A DNA stretch of 64,000 nucleotides from positions 202,001 to 266,000 of the forward strand of contig CM067068.1 of the NCBI GenBank assembly GCA_033980235.1, given 5' to 3'. Source of the DNA: Diadema setosum. Taxonomy: Eukaryota; Echinodermata; Echinoidea; Diadematoida; Diadematidae. The notes under the pieces are model-generated. The model was not told the DNA's origin, searched no databases, and saw only the letters and a program-made list of their open reading frames with translations. The position numbers and the translations under genes are program-made. Positions 11,116-23,302 of this stretch are shown here, one piece after another (positions within the stretch are counted from its first letter, which is position 1; each line of letters opens with the position of its first letter).

Positions 11116-11696
11116 GCGAATATGTGTGTGCATATATGTCTTGTACACTATCAGCAAAGCTATTTTGCCCATGGAATACTGCACTAATATGGTCCATGTG
11201 CACAATAATCAACTTGTTCACTCTGACTATCAGTTCAAAAAATGTGTACAAATGTAATACATGTGTGTGACTTAATCCAACTCTAATCCTGTACAGTTCA
11301 CAGCATGTGTTTGTTTTTGTTTTTTCTTATTCACTCTTATCAACATTCAGGCAGTAATGGTCATTTGCATGTTGGATTAAACTTCTCAACTGAAGATATC
11401 ATCATATCTTTATTTAATGACCTTATTTCATTGAATAGAAAAGAAAAAAAATGAGTGCTATTTCCTCATTATACAAAGAAATTAATCAGATTTGGAAATC
11501 ATTTGCTCTGCCATTTTAAGAAAAATGAAGCCATCCATCATAAGATTCATCTTGCAATAATAATGAAGGATTGTTATTTTGTTTTTCATGTTGCAAAAAA
11601 AAAATACATGGTGTATATGTCAAATGAAAATCTGAATTTTTACATGTGTACACTTTGTCAAATCTGCTTCTTTGTTTTGATTGGTTCAATTGGCAG

Positions 11697-11819
11697 ATGC
11701 TGTATGGGAAAGACTCCCCTGCAATCCATGGCATGGAGACAGCAATACAGATGCAGTTTGACAGGAACTGTGACAAGAAGCAGCCCTCCTTCTGGCCATC
11801 TGTCCCACTAAAGATGTGA
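11697..11819 (+). CDS. GEMIN8: Gemin8, coding exon 2 (C terminus)
   Basis: After the acceptor TTGGCAG (AG at 11695-11696) a phase-0 frame reads MLYGKDSPAIHGMETAIQMQ, then FDRNCDKKQPSFWPSVPLKM and a TGA at 11817-11819. This is the Gemin8 C-terminal signature: the family reads LYG, then a helix with AVQLSFD, then KQPKYWPVIPLKF. It joins exon 1 after ...AKEMK with no shift. The intron is 1058 bases (10639-11696). The match to the family at both the N-terminal motif and the very C terminus makes the two-exon model secure. The 3' UTR follows; I cannot fix its poly(A) site. Confidence 0.93.
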   Translation: MLYGKDSPAIHGMETAIQMQFDRNCDKKQPSFWPSVPLKM

Positions 11820-12778
11820 CTTTATGCGCTTATTGAACGCCTTGTCATGTTCCAAGAGAAAAATCAACATTCAAGATTTTATTCATGTGCATTTAGTCTT
11901 GCCTTTACCTCTCAATTCCCTTCATACTGGAGATGATAGTATGGACAGAGAACCTGGACTGCTGAATGGACTGTGTCAAGTCCCAAGGATAATCATGAAA
12001 ATGGGCTGGTAGTTTCAATGATGAATGATTCTCAAGGGCTTGTTGAGAACTGTGGCATCCCGCAATATACACAATGCTGTAATACAAATGTAGTACACAC
12101 ATGTAATTGTGGCTAAGGGCACGGTAGACAAATTGTGGTCATATGCATTTACAGTAGTCTAACTGATACATGTACCAAGACTGGCGGTCATTGCATGCCA
12201 ATCCTCATTGCTTCTATGTAACAGCATAATCAAGTATCTGGCAAGGATATTTTGTCGTTCTTGAGCCCAGATTAGGTTTACCGTCGACAGTATTCTCAAG
12301 AAAGAGGAGACTGATGTACATGTACAGTAAGGTGTGAGTTTTATGAGAACTCAAAATGGGTTCTTAGTTTTGTAAGATGCAACAGAAACATCCTATTCTG
12401 ATGGAATATTTAGAGTGAATCCCTGACATTTGTTACCTGAAATCTAACAGATCAAGTCAGGCCAAGTAGCATGTATGCCATCTCCCTGCATAAAGAACAA
12501 AAGTACATTACCAGGCGACATGTTAGGACAATTCAATTCAGTTTATTCCACGTGCTAAGAATACACAAATTCACCAATACATATTGTACATCACATTTTG
12601 AAGGAAAAGAGAAGAAAGGATACACAGTGTTACATCTAACATGCATAGCATGTAAGGAATATTTTTTTTTTAACTGTACATGAGACTCACTGAGGCCAAT
12701 TCTCTTACAAATGAATAGGATGCAAATTGCAATCAAGACTGGGTACATTTGCCTGCACTACAGGTTAAGAAATACATA
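11820..12778. other. GEMIN8 3' UTR and downstream, no further gene seen
   Basis: No coding exon is recognisable. A clear AATAAA close to the stop codon was not found; the first good candidates lie beyond 12860, inside or past repeats, so the transcript end is undetermined. Confidence 0.5.
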
Positions 12779-12960
12779 CAGTGGACTCCCGTTATATAAC
12801 ATACAACTGTAGTCCTTGGGACCGGCAGTTTTCTTTTAGTCATATTGAAATTTTGTTATAACCAAACAAATAAACAATAAAAATACATAGAGTGGATAAT
12901 ATTGCGGCCTGAATTTTTACTTCGTTATAACCGGAATTTCGTTATAAGGGGAGTGCACTG
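12779..12960. mobile_element. Tc1/mariner (pogo-like) MITE with TA target duplication
   Basis: The ends are CAGTGGACTCCCGTTATA and TTATAAGGGGAGTGCACTG, inverted repeats with two mismatches, flanked by TA at 12777-12778 and 12961-12962. The GTTATAAC-type subterminal strings are typical of pogo/Tigger-derived MITEs. It is 182 bp long with no coding capacity. Confidence 0.85.
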
Positions 12961-13565
12961 TATATACACTTAGCAGCAAGAAAAAATGAACAACACAACA
13001 AACATGTAATTGATTTGTTTGCTTCAAAGAACTGGCATTATTGTGTAGTCGGACTTAAATGAGTAGACTTGTACATTATGTTAAAAGTTTGGAATTTGTA
13101 GACTGGGTTAATTGGAATGAGCTGAGGACATTGATTATCATCCCGTATCATCCATAATGTTTTCAATTTTGCTATCCCCTATTCCCCTAATTATGTTTTG
13201 TAACAATGCAAGGAGGAATGAATATCTGATTCATTGCAAAGTGTACAGGACATAAGAACCATGGTGTCCAACAATAATTTCAAAGGCCCAGTTTGAACAA
13301 ATGTGCCGTACTGTGCTTATCTAATGTGGTGCAAACTTGTTCTATGTACAGGTAATGCAGATAATGCAACATTCATTGACACAATGTGAAGATGCTAGTA
13401 CATCAAACACACAAGTGTGTATTAATACATGAGTATCTATATGGCATGATTTGTTGTACAAGGATTTGACTGCAGTCAAGCTATTGCAAGGAATATACAT
13501 GTTGCTAATAAAGAATGTGTTTAAATGTATGTTTATGCACATTTTGTCTAATTTGTACATTGCAC

Positions 13566-13753
13566 ACTGTAAAAGTGGACATTTTAGTGATTTTTCACAA
13601 TCAGCTGGGTAAGATGATTTCACATGTTTTTAATTCTTCGGATTCAAGACATCAACTATTGGACCAAAAAGCAAGCAAATATATTCATGTGCTTTTATTT
13701 TCACCCTAGTTTCTGGTCACACAAAATGCTTGAAAATTTCCACTTTTACAGTA
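13566..13753. mobile_element. MITE family 1, copy 2
   Basis: The ends are ACTGTAAAAGTGG and CCACTTTTACAGT. The interior matches copies at 8710-8934 and 63747-63945 (TTCACATGTTTTTAATTC, CTAGTTTCTGGT, GAAAATTTCCA). Confidence 0.85.
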
Positions 13754-15426
13754 CAGTGTACTTTAGTAATGACAAATACAGTGTACTGTACATTGCATAC
13801 ATTGAGTAAACACTTTATATTCATATACGTATATGTATGTTTACAGCTAAAAAGAAAGAAAACACTTTTTCCAGTACATATTTTTCATGTAATTGTATCA
13901 TGTACCATGTTAAAGGTTATTTAGTTGGCTTTCAACCTGATAGGTTAATACAAAGGGAAATTTTATGCACGGGTAAACATTTGTTTTTGTCCAAGACACA
14001 AAAGTAAAAATTGCAAAAATTGACATTTTGTCATTCATATGCAAATACCCTTCAAAATAGCAATGATAACAAAAGACCAATTTAACACAATGAGAGACAT
14101 GAATGCAATAGCTAAAATTAGTTTTTATTCCCTTGCATCTCTTTATATCCTTGAACAAAAACAAAGTGGGAAACTACAGAGGAAAATAAGAATTTTGTTT
14201 CGAATCAAACTTCAATTGTCACAAGGAGTAAGCAACAGAGGTGATGAAATGGACAGAATTTCTTTATTTCGTTCTTTTAATTTAAGAATTTTTGAATTCG
14301 TGAGACAATTTCAAGAATGAATCATTTTTAATTTTCTTACTTTGAAATAACATTTCAAATTTCTACCTAAACATAATATTGCCTCTTTAATGCCACATGA
14401 ATTTGGATTTGACAGAAGATTCTACATTTTAGCTATCATTTTTCGCTTTTCTTTACCTTTTGGGGCTACAAAAACTGAGAGATCATAGGATGACTAATGC
14501 AAATGAATTTGTATTTCCTTATCGTGTTAAATTGTCGTTTGTTTTTATTATATGAAAGAGCACAGATTATGCATGAATGACAACTTGTCCATTTTTACAA
14601 TACACTGTATTTACTTTTGTGACGTGGAAGAGAAAAACAAATGGGTGTTTGCTCATGCGTAAAGTTTTCCTTTTTATTGACCTCCCAGGGTGATAGCCTT
14701 TAACATGATATAATAATTATATACATTGTATAAGATATTAATATCTGGCCAAATATTCTGTGAGAAATATAAACTTGAAAAAGTGTTTACTTTCTTCTCT
14801 TTTTTTTTCGCTAAGTGTATATTATGTACAGTCAAGCGAGTAACAGGATACCATAAATTACTTCGAGAACAAGTGGAATACAGGGGCCGCAGGGGGGGGG
14901 GGGGGCTGCATCCTCCCCCCACACACACACACTTTTGGTTCGTGAAAAAAAAAAGAAAAAATGGAAAAAATCGGGGGAAAAATCACAACACCCATCATGA
15001 ATTTGAATTTCCAAAGATTCCGCCCTTGTAAAGTTCCTGTCTAAGCACCGGCATAGCAAAAAGGGCGTGTACGAGATATCTGATATCTCAATTTTCTGAA
15101 AATGTAAAATCACCTTCGTGTGGGAGGAGAAATATCCCTTATGTACACCCTCGTGTGCATGCCTTTTCTTTTTGATTGCTCAACAGACAGCGTTCATGAA
15201 ATTAACTGTAAGAATTATTAATACAAGAAGTTTATTTAAATGGTACCACTTTATAGGCAAATATTGTTCAATAATAATCCACATCAAAATATCAAGTGGA
15301 GCCATTTCATGTCGATAAAACTGGCAAAAACATGCATCAAATTGTACCATTTACAACATCAAAATGCAAAAAGTTCTCACCGTGGGAGGGGGACACCCCC
15401 CCCCTCCCACAGCCCCCCCCCCCTCC

Positions 15427-15469
<43 letters not shown>

Positions 15470-15574
15470 AAAAACGTACCCGCGGCCCTGGAATACATGT
15501 GAAAATAAGTTTGTTTGGAACATACCAGGGAGCATACCTCTGTACATAAAAACAAGAATATTTAACCTGATAAA
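13754..15574. other. Intergenic, no recognisable gene
   Basis: Mostly AT-rich unique-looking DNA. A fragment at about 14880-15170 has G-rich and CGTGTGGGAGGAGA strings also seen near 15375, 25925 and 26220, so it is a dispersed repeat of unknown class. Confidence 0.5.
15360..15470. repeat. Dispersed GTGGGAGGGGGA / CCCTCCC repeat with a (CA)n tract
   Basis: CACCGTGGGAGGGGGACACC is followed by C-rich runs and a (CA)n microsatellite at 15429-15465. The same opening string recurs near 25925 and 26225. Long ORFs across it on both strands are low-complexity Thr/His or Cys/Val frames. Confidence 0.8.
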
Positions 15575-15905
15575 TTAAGGGATGGTACAGTATTGGTGGA
15601 GGTGAGAATAAACTTAATTGGGCTTTTACCTTTTTGCGAGATACCAAGAAAACACTTGTGAAATAGTATAGAGCATACCATTTTAAGAGGAATTCAAAGT
15701 TTATTTCATGAAATTCGGGTTTGGAATGACTGAAATATCCAAAAACAAAATAAACAAAGCGATCTTTATATAAGTGTGGGTCCCACACTTACTAGAATCC
15801 CTCTGTTTTGGATATCTCGGCCATTTCAAAACCAAATTTCATCAAATAAACATTGAATTCCTCATGGAATTACATGCTCTTTCATAAGAGGTTTCTCAAA
15901 CAAAA
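15575..15905. mobile_element. TTAA-flanked foldback MITE, family 2, copy A (right end lost)
   Basis: It starts TTAAGGGATGGTACAGTATT. Two arms fold on each other: AGAGGAATTCAAAGTTTATT near 15697 pairs with AATAAACATTGAATTCCTC near 15845, and ATATCCAAAAACA with TGTTTTGGATATC. Sequence is shared with 33624-34266 and 43633-44027. The right terminal inverted repeat is missing, so this copy is truncated. Confidence 0.75.
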
Positions 15906-16094
15906 ATAACGTCTCAAATAAAAATAAAGATTTTTGTTATTGTTCTCTCAGTATCAACACTTGAGAAAGAGCGCGAGTCGCTCTCGTTTGAAAATTTGTG
16001 TGCAGAAATAAACCGTTGGTGAATACAGCATGAACATTGTTCCAGTTTTGTTTTTTATCTTAGTTATCTTGCCAACACGTGGACAATCTACTCA

Positions 16095-16142
16095 ATATAG
16101 ATATAGATATAGATGTAGATATAGATATAGATATAGATATAT
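16095..16142. repeat. (TATAGA)n hexanucleotide repeat
   Basis: About eight units of ATAGAT/TATAGA, with one ATAGATGTAGAT interruption. Confidence 0.9.
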
Positions 16143-16185
16143 GTGTATGTATTAACAAGTAGATGTATACTCGTGTTGTGTGGGG

Positions 16186-16500
16186 GCACCGTGGCATAGG
16201 CCTACTATAGTTGTAGTGGATAAAACTCCCGACTCCGAGTGCTTACGTCCTTGAACAAGATGATTTTACCCACCTTGTCCCTTTCGACCCAGGTGTATGA
16301 ATGGGTATTTGGCAACGCTAGGGTAATATACAATGTAATAATGACAGGGCCCTCATCTGCTATATAGAGCAGTGGCAACACTGAAGAGGATACCCTGGGT
16401 AAATAAGACCTTATTATCACATTATTTGTTGTTATTATGTAGGAAAATGTGGAAGAGAAAGATGGAGGACCCCGGAGCACTTGCCCCGGAGGGTTGATGG
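16186..16500 (+). mobile_element. tRNA-derived SINE-like sequence
   Basis: CACCGTGGCATAG...GTAGTGGATAAAACTCCCGACTCC resembles the 5' half of a tRNA with a Pol III A box, split by a short insertion. It is followed by the non-tRNA body ACCCAGGTGTATGAATGGGT, a string I associate with animal SINEs. The B box is not convincing. Boundaries are approximate. Confidence 0.5.
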
Positions 16501-17819
16501 CGAGAAGGCGTGAGAGCTATTGCTGTGTATGAGACCTGTGAGATAATTCCGGCCATGCACCTCCGTTATCGGGACAGACCCGGACAAAAGTTGGTATGAT
16601 GATGATGATGATAATTATTATACACGTACAGCATACAGTATCGTATAAATGATACGTGATCTTGAGTGCACTGCACCAGACTATGTGAACGATAAATGCA
16701 TATACAATGTAGCCCAAGTGCAGTTTTATATCACTGAGGTCGAAGACAAAGCGGAGGTGACATAGAATTACACAAGGGCTATTACACATTTGGATAGTTT
16801 ATTGGCTAGAATACATTAGTGCTTGAAAGAGAATTATGAAGTGTAGGGAGTTCGCCCTCCCTTCCACACAATGGAGCTTTGACAGTTTTCATCGCTATTA
16901 CATGGTGCGATTTTGTGGATGACTTAGTACATGTACTCGTCATGATTTCAACACATGACTGTGGGAAAATGTGGAAACTATTGACTTCGGCATAGGGGAA
17001 TTTCCGAATATCGCGGATTATGAAAACATTTTTTTTTTCTCTCTCTCTCTCTTTCTATTGCTGAGTTCAACGTGAGAAGTGATAGAATTGGGTGAATTGC
17101 GTGAGAGCTGGACGTAGCCCTGTATTCTTAATGTTTATTTACATGACCATGAATTATACTAGAGTCAGTGAATTTACTATGGTCTAACTAACAAAATTGA
17201 CCACTCACAAATATTGTTATGAATGAATGCCGGTACATGCATTCTTTTTTTTATATGAAAGGCCCTATCCTTCATTAATGGATTCCTGTTCGCTAATCGG
17301 TCGACAGTTTCATCTGACCATACCTTGCTGGTTCAGACTAACCAAATCAGCGCAATTCTGAAATTTCAGCAATTCTTACCGTTCCGCATGCATTTTCCTT
17401 TTTTTTGGGGGGGGGGGGGGGGGATTAGACTAGACATTGGACCTGATTCTTGCATTAATTTTCATCTATTCAGTGGTGAGTGACAGATTTACAAGGAAAT
17501 AAAGCCAGAAGAATGCATAAATGGCCTCTAGCAGAGTGAGGGATATAAGTGAAAAAAAAACCCTGCAAAATAAAGAAAATTTAAGATAATAAATCTGGTC
17601 GATTTAATGTACAGATTTTAGACGTTCAAAAGACGTTCAAATTAACACTACGTATGTTACAATTACAACCATTATGCATGCTGTGGTAGAAGCCTGATGC
17701 GTACTCTCATTTTTAGGTTGTATTTGTAGGCCTATATACATGACCTTAACACCTGGAAAGAATGTATCAAGTTGGTAACGAACGTTACGTAATGTATGCT
17801 GCAAAATAGACAGAAAGAT

Positions 17820-17895
17820 CCATCTTTCCGGAGGAGACTTTTTTTTTTTCTTCTTCTTCTTCTTCTTTTTTTTTTTTTTTTTTTTTTTTTTTTGA
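17820..17895. repeat. (TTC)n and poly-T low-complexity tract
   Basis: A T run, five or so TTC units, then about 26 T. On the minus strand it reads as a Lys/Arg run, which explains a spurious ORF there. Confidence 0.9.
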
Positions 17896-18202
17896 CGTTT
17901 TCGCTCTCCTCAATAACAGAGGAGGGGATCCGTAAAGCCATGAGACACAGTCTCAGTGGAACATAATATCCCCGACGACCAGATACAGACCGATCTTTCG
18001 GTCATTAAGCTGCAAATATAATGTCGTACACAGATAGCTGCCAGTATTCTTTCTTGTTTCTCTATATTGGTTACTTTCTGTCAACACCTAAAAATAAAGT
18101 GTGTGGTCCATTGCACATGTTCTTCTGAAAATGCCAGCTATATACGGTATGATACACAGCTTAAATACATTTGTATAACCAAACAATTTCAGTACGCGGT
18201 GG

Positions 18203-18358
18203 AAAACATTCTAATTATCTATGCTGATGTGATCGGTTGTTAGCTTCTGACTATCAACTGCGTGAACTGTGGAATAGCAATGATTATCCAACTAAATAAT
18301 AAAGACTTTTTTTGGAAAATATTCTAATTATCTATGCTGATGTGATCGATTGTAGTTT
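18203..18358. repeat. Local 110-bp-spaced duplication next to the LINE tail
   Basis: TTCTAATTATCTATGCTGAT with flanking bases occurs at about 18209 and again at about 18320, followed in both by GTGATCG(G/A)TTGT. It lies immediately outside the LINE's 3' end. Confidence 0.75.
18273..18293. repeat. Left member of a 21-bp direct repeat flanking the LINE
   Basis: AATAGCAATGATTATCCAAC(T) occurs here and at 21137-21157, one on each side of the LINE. It may be the target-site duplication, although the left copy lies about 70 bases from the apparent tail. Confidence 0.6.
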
Positions 18359-18360
18359 CC

Positions 18361-21136
18361 ATGAATATATATATATATTTTTTCATTGAGTTTTTATTGA
18401 TCAAATTAACAAGATTACAAAAACATCACAAAATTCGAAATGATAAAAATATACTACTAATAATAAATAACAAAAAATTAAGTAAAAAAAAGAGAATCAA
18501 AGCAAAGCAGCATAGAATAAAGTCAATAAGAATGTTGTACATATGCAATGGTACAGTCATAAACAATAATATCGCTTCAATATGTTAAATTCAGAGTGTT
18601 CACCGCAATAACATACCTTTACATCATATGTCAAATCTCCATTTACGGAAATGAAGTACAAGTTTTCCATTCTTATTAGCAATGCGATACTCAAGTTCTT
18701 TACATGTTTTTAAATACACCTTAAATCCTTGAGGGTTGGTTACCTCTGAATTTACACAAATAAATATAATATTTCAAGATAAGGAAAATATAAGTTATGA
18801 ATTTATCGAAAAAATTTTCAAAAACGGAGGGTTTATAATTTTTCTTAGTGTTTTGATTTATTACATTAATTATGTCATCCCAAACTTTTTTTACGTGCTG
18901 ACACTCAATAAATATGTGAATAACAGTTTCTGGCAATCTCTGACAGAATGTGCAGTTGGGGGAGTCCTTCCTTTTGATTTTGTGCAAAAAATCATTTAGT
19001 GCTATAACTCTATGATATAGCTTGAAAGAAAAGGAACGAAGTCGAGCGTCAATAGAACTTTTAAAATTTCTCAGATGGATGTTATCCCACAATTCTGAAT
19101 CTGGATTTAACGACAAATCTTTCCAAAAACAAATTTGTTTTGCTGGAGCACAGTCCTCTGACATAATTTAGTAAACATATTTCGGAACTTTCTTTGCTAA
19201 ACATAAGTTATTTACTATCGTGTCAAAAATTTCATTATGATCCCAAGTTGATATAGTTAACCATGTTTGAGGAATATTGCTCATTAAAGAATTAAATTTT
19301 CTCCTTCCTGTGGGCGAAATACCGAAATCAAGAATAAGTTCTTCAAAATGTTTGCTTCCAGGGAGTGGTGAATCTAAAAGATCACTGACAAAGACTATAC
19401 CTCTATCAAACCACTCTTGATAAAAAAAAAGAATCGCTTTGACTTGGATCTAATATTTCTGTTAAACCATAAACATTGACATGATCCTAAATCTGAAAAT
19501 TTCACACCAAACTCCTTATTTATTGCTTTCTCCCTGAAAAAATACCAAGTTGTAATAGAGTCAGATAATTGAGAGCATGGTAACTTATTCAAAACAGATT
19601 CAGGTACATGAGATTTCCATAAAATATCATTCATCTGATTAAAATCTTCTGATACTGAAAGTTCAATTACCTTCCATAAACTACTGTAATTTTTGTCCAA
19701 AAGAAGTTTGACCCAAGCCATTTTCTGTGACATGGCAAAAACATATGGATCGATCATTCGCAGCCCATCCGAAGCGAAATCATTACAAACATACTTTCTT
19801 TTTACTCTATCTCTTCCACCACTCCAAATAAATCTATAAAATATTCTGTCTAACTCTTTGAAAAAATTTTTGAGGGATCTTTATATTGCACTAATACTGA
19901 AAAAAGATACAACAGTTGAGGTAATAATAAGGTGTTAACCACACAAATCTTTCCAATTAAGGATAAATTTCTGACGCGCCAACAGTTAGGGTCGCTTCTA
20001 TAGATTTCAATCTAGGTTTGTAGTTAAGAGCAAAAACTTTGCTGACATCTAGTGAAAAAAAAACAACTTCAAGGGTTTTGAAAGTATCTGTTTTCCAAAT
20101 AAGGCCATTTTCAGAGTATGGATTTATTTGAGAGCCTCTTTTAGCACCAACCCAAATTGCCTCCGACTTCTATATTTAATTTACAACCAGAACATACTGC
20201 AAAATTTTCAAGCAAATCAAACAAATGATCAAAAGATCTGAGTGAGCCATCTAAAAAACATGTGGAATCGTCTGCTAACAATGATATTTTCACTTCTTTT
20301 CCTCAACAGGAATACCTTGATATCATTATTTTGTCTTACAGCTAAAGCCATTGTTTCTATAACTAATAAAAACAAATATGGAGAAATAGGACAACCTTGA
20401 AAGATTCCTCTTTCCATCATAACAGCTTTAGTAAAAATCCATTATTTACAACATAACTCTTTCGGCTGGAATAAAGAGCTTTAATCCAGTCAACAAATTT
20501 ATCCCCCAAATTAAATCGTTTTAGAACTTTTAATAAATATTCATGGTTGACACTATCGAATGCTTTTTGTATATCTAAGAGGAGAATGGCACCAGGGAGG
20601 TCATGACTTTCTGTATATTCTAATAAATCCATAATCAGTCTAATATTATTTCCAATATTTCGTCCCTTTAAAAAACCAGATTGGTCCGAGTGAATAAGTT
20701 CATTAATGCAGTTTTTCAATCGATTTGCCAAAAGCTTTGCCAAAATTTTATAATCCACAGTCAACAATGATATGGGCCTATAGTTTTTTAAATACATCTG
20801 GTCTTTATCTTTCTTTGGGAGAAGTGTAATAATACCGTTTCGTTGTGATGAAGACAAAAGCCCACTGTCCAATGAAAAATCAAATGAATCCAATAACAAG
20901 TCAGAAATATCAGGCCAGAAAACTACATAAAACTCCACCGGTAAACCATCATATCCTGGAGTTTTATTGTGTTTCATTGAGGTGAGTGTTTCATATATTT
21001 CTTTTTTAGAGAAAGGTTGTTCCAAAAACAATTTATCATTTTCTTCTAATTTGGGTATTTCAAGAGAGTCTAAAAAAATATCTGTGCTGTTGTTGTCTTG
21101 TCCTTCTTGATTTTTATATGAATATATATGTTGTGA
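18361..21136 (-). mobile_element. 5'-truncated, decayed L1/Tx1-like LINE
   Basis: Minus-strand frames give a reverse transcriptase in order. First come KHNKTPGYDGLPVEFY and LPKKDKDQMYLKNYRPISLL (about 20755-20970), then SGFLKGRNIGNN, LLLDIQKAFDSVNHEYL, and RGIFQGCPISPYLFLLVIE (about 20345-20405). SLLADDSTCFLDG follows after a frameshift, with the catalytic ADD intact. Further on are a thumb-like region (19395-19850) and a C terminus with CTFCQRLPETVIHIFIECQHVKKVWDD (18840-18930; a Cys/His knuckle typical of L1/Tx1 elements). Several frameshifts and one stop break the frame, and no endonuclease domain is present, so it is 5'-truncated and inactive. The 3' tail is an (AT)n run at about 18364-18378. 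The clade is judged by eye only. Confidence 0.88.
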
Positions 21137-21157
21137 AATAGCAATGATTATCCAACT
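21137..21157. repeat. Right member of the 21-bp direct repeat flanking the LINE
   Basis: This is identical to 18273-18293 and directly abuts the point where LINE coding similarity ends. Confidence 0.6.
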
Positions 21158-21317
21158 GAATATAATATGACCTTTTCTGCATCCCGTAAAACATGGTAAG
21201 TTATGTTATAAAAACTTTAAGACAAATTATGTACGGCGAAAAACAGCATTCAAACCATTATGAACAAGATAAGCTTTCTTTCATATCGGCGATGGACAAT
21301 CAAAAGTGTATTATTTC

Positions 21318-21491
21318 CAGGGGCGGATCCAGGAATTCTGTAATGGGGGGGGGGGGGGGGGGGGGGGCTCAACTAGTATTTCCAGTGCCACTTCCGGGTT
21401 TCATTTCGTTTTTTTCCTTTTTATTTCTTTTGTTTTTAAAGATAAATAAGGGGGCGTGCGCCTCTTGCGCCCCCCTCTGGATCCACCACTG
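21318..21491. mobile_element. hAT-like MITE (CAGGGGCGGATCC ends), 5-bp target duplication
   Basis: The ends are CAGGGGCGGATCCAG and CTGGATCCACCACTG. ATTTC is duplicated at 21313-21317 and 21492-21496. The interior is a long G run and T/C-rich DNA. It is 174 bp long with no coding capacity. Confidence 0.8.
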
Positions 21492-22495
21492 ATTTCACGA
21501 AGGGTATAGTTTATGGAAAAATATCTTCTAAAATTTCACTATTAATTTCATTAAATAGAAAGATTTTGTTCTAGAAACATGTGGGGTTTTTTTTTCTTCA
21601 CTTATATCCATCACTCGGTGAGCAGTAATGCGTTATTCTGGTTTTATTTCCCTGTATGCTTTCACAACTTTGATAACACATGCCAATGAATATAGATGAC
21701 GTGCAAGAATTTTGTTCTGCACCGTTAAAGTTATTCATTAAAATGCAGGCAGAATGGTCGGTGACATCAAAATTTAGGAATTCCCGAGATAGTGGGATTG
21801 ACCCTGCTGCATGCATATATGTTGAAGACAAGGTGATGTGACGTCATATCCTTCGTATAAAACTTTAATGCACTACAGTATACCATGAATAAACATGACG
21901 CCACTGCCGATTCATAATTTTAAAAACAACAGCGTGTCGGTGTGTAAAGTATGGGCTTATATCAGTCTCGTTGTTCCACTTCATGCACGCGGTAGGATAC
22001 CTACACTGCATGGTCTCCTTTGCTGCTGTATGTAAACAAACAACAAAACTAGATAGAGGATTTATTTTTTTTTTTGTAAGTGAAATTTTTTGTTTTAAAG
22101 TATGTGTTTGAGGAAGTAAAACACAACATGCACTACAGTGTTTTTCAATCCTTACCAACAGATTTCTCGTTGACAGATATTACACAATATTTTTTTTTTT
22201 AATCACCATGAATTACTTTCAAGGCTACACCTCGCTCTTTCGATGGTTAAAGTATTTAGGCCCTATATAAGACCAACGTGGCAGAGCGATGTTAGCCTGA
22301 TACCCATTTAAAAACGCAGTTTATAATTGGAATTGTTCTTTCAATTCAATTCAATTCAACTTTCTTTGACGGTAAGGAGTGTGGGCGTGTCAATGCCAAT
22401 CGAATGTGCTGGTTTGTTCTAGTCTTTATAACAACTCTCTGGCTGTACAATTCTTTCTGGTGTCAAGGTGGCTTCTTGCCTGGGCTTCCGTGCAT
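21492..22495. other. Intergenic, no recognisable gene
   Basis: AT-rich DNA with a TCAATTCAATTCAATTCAAC run near 22339. I see no domain in the short ORFs. Confidence 0.5.
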
Positions 22496-22760
22496 GGGCG
22501 TAAATCCCGGGGGGGATGGGGGGGATATATCCCCCCCTGAAATGGAGGAGGGGGGGATGGCCTGTACAATCATCCCCCCTGAATTTTGAGGGGAAAAAAT
22601 GGAGGAAGCAGAAATGTGATTGTATCAATTTTGGCATATTGCATGACGTTTGTACGTCAGCCTTCAGACAGAATATAACAGAGCTGAACAGTATTCTATC
22701 TTGAAGGGAAATGTATGATTTTCTCAAGCGCTCGCTCGCTTCGCTCGCTCGCGAAGAAAG
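22496..22760. repeat. G/C-run dispersed repeat ending in a CTCGCTTCGCTCG motif
   Basis: GGGCGTAAATCCCGGGGGGG opens a block with alternating G and C runs. It ends near 22750 with GCTCGCTCGCTTCGCTCG, the same near-palindrome found in the satellite array. A similar G-run block starts near 23010. It is probably a MITE, but I could not define its ends. Confidence 0.5.
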
Positions 22761-23302
22761 TAACATAGACATACACTGTAAGGTATGGCTCAGGCGTTGA
22801 CAACGTCAAATAGTATAGGTCTTATACATGTAAACATGCTATGACGCGAGTAACTGGGGACCATCTGCAAAATATGTACGAAAACATACAAACAAACAAT
22901 AACAACAACTTTATCGCCATAATTGAATCCCCTCCATTTCCTGAATCATTCCTGAGAAACGACAGTGACTGATGACTCAGTCAGGATACATCTATGGGCA
23001 TACCAAGGGAAGATCAGGGACGTCGAATCTATGGGGGGCAAAGGGGCATTTGCCCCGCCCCAAAGGAAGTGTTTAGACACACAAATCATTTATCCACCAA
23101 GCAATTCCCGAGATGAGGACAAATCTCGAACTTTCTTAATGGAAAATTGTCCAAATATCGCCAGAACTATGCACCAGATCGTTGTATTGCAATTATGAAC
23201 ATGCAAAAGGTCCGCTATACAAGATAAGGGATAAACTTTGTACACTTTTGACATAGACGTATATTCCCTACTTTATCAAAGAGTGTGCAGCAGATCTTTC
23301 AC

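Noticed and set aside
15337..15788. ORFs across the (CA)n and C-run region
   Set aside because: Low-complexity Thr/His or Cys/Val frames produced by the microsatellite.
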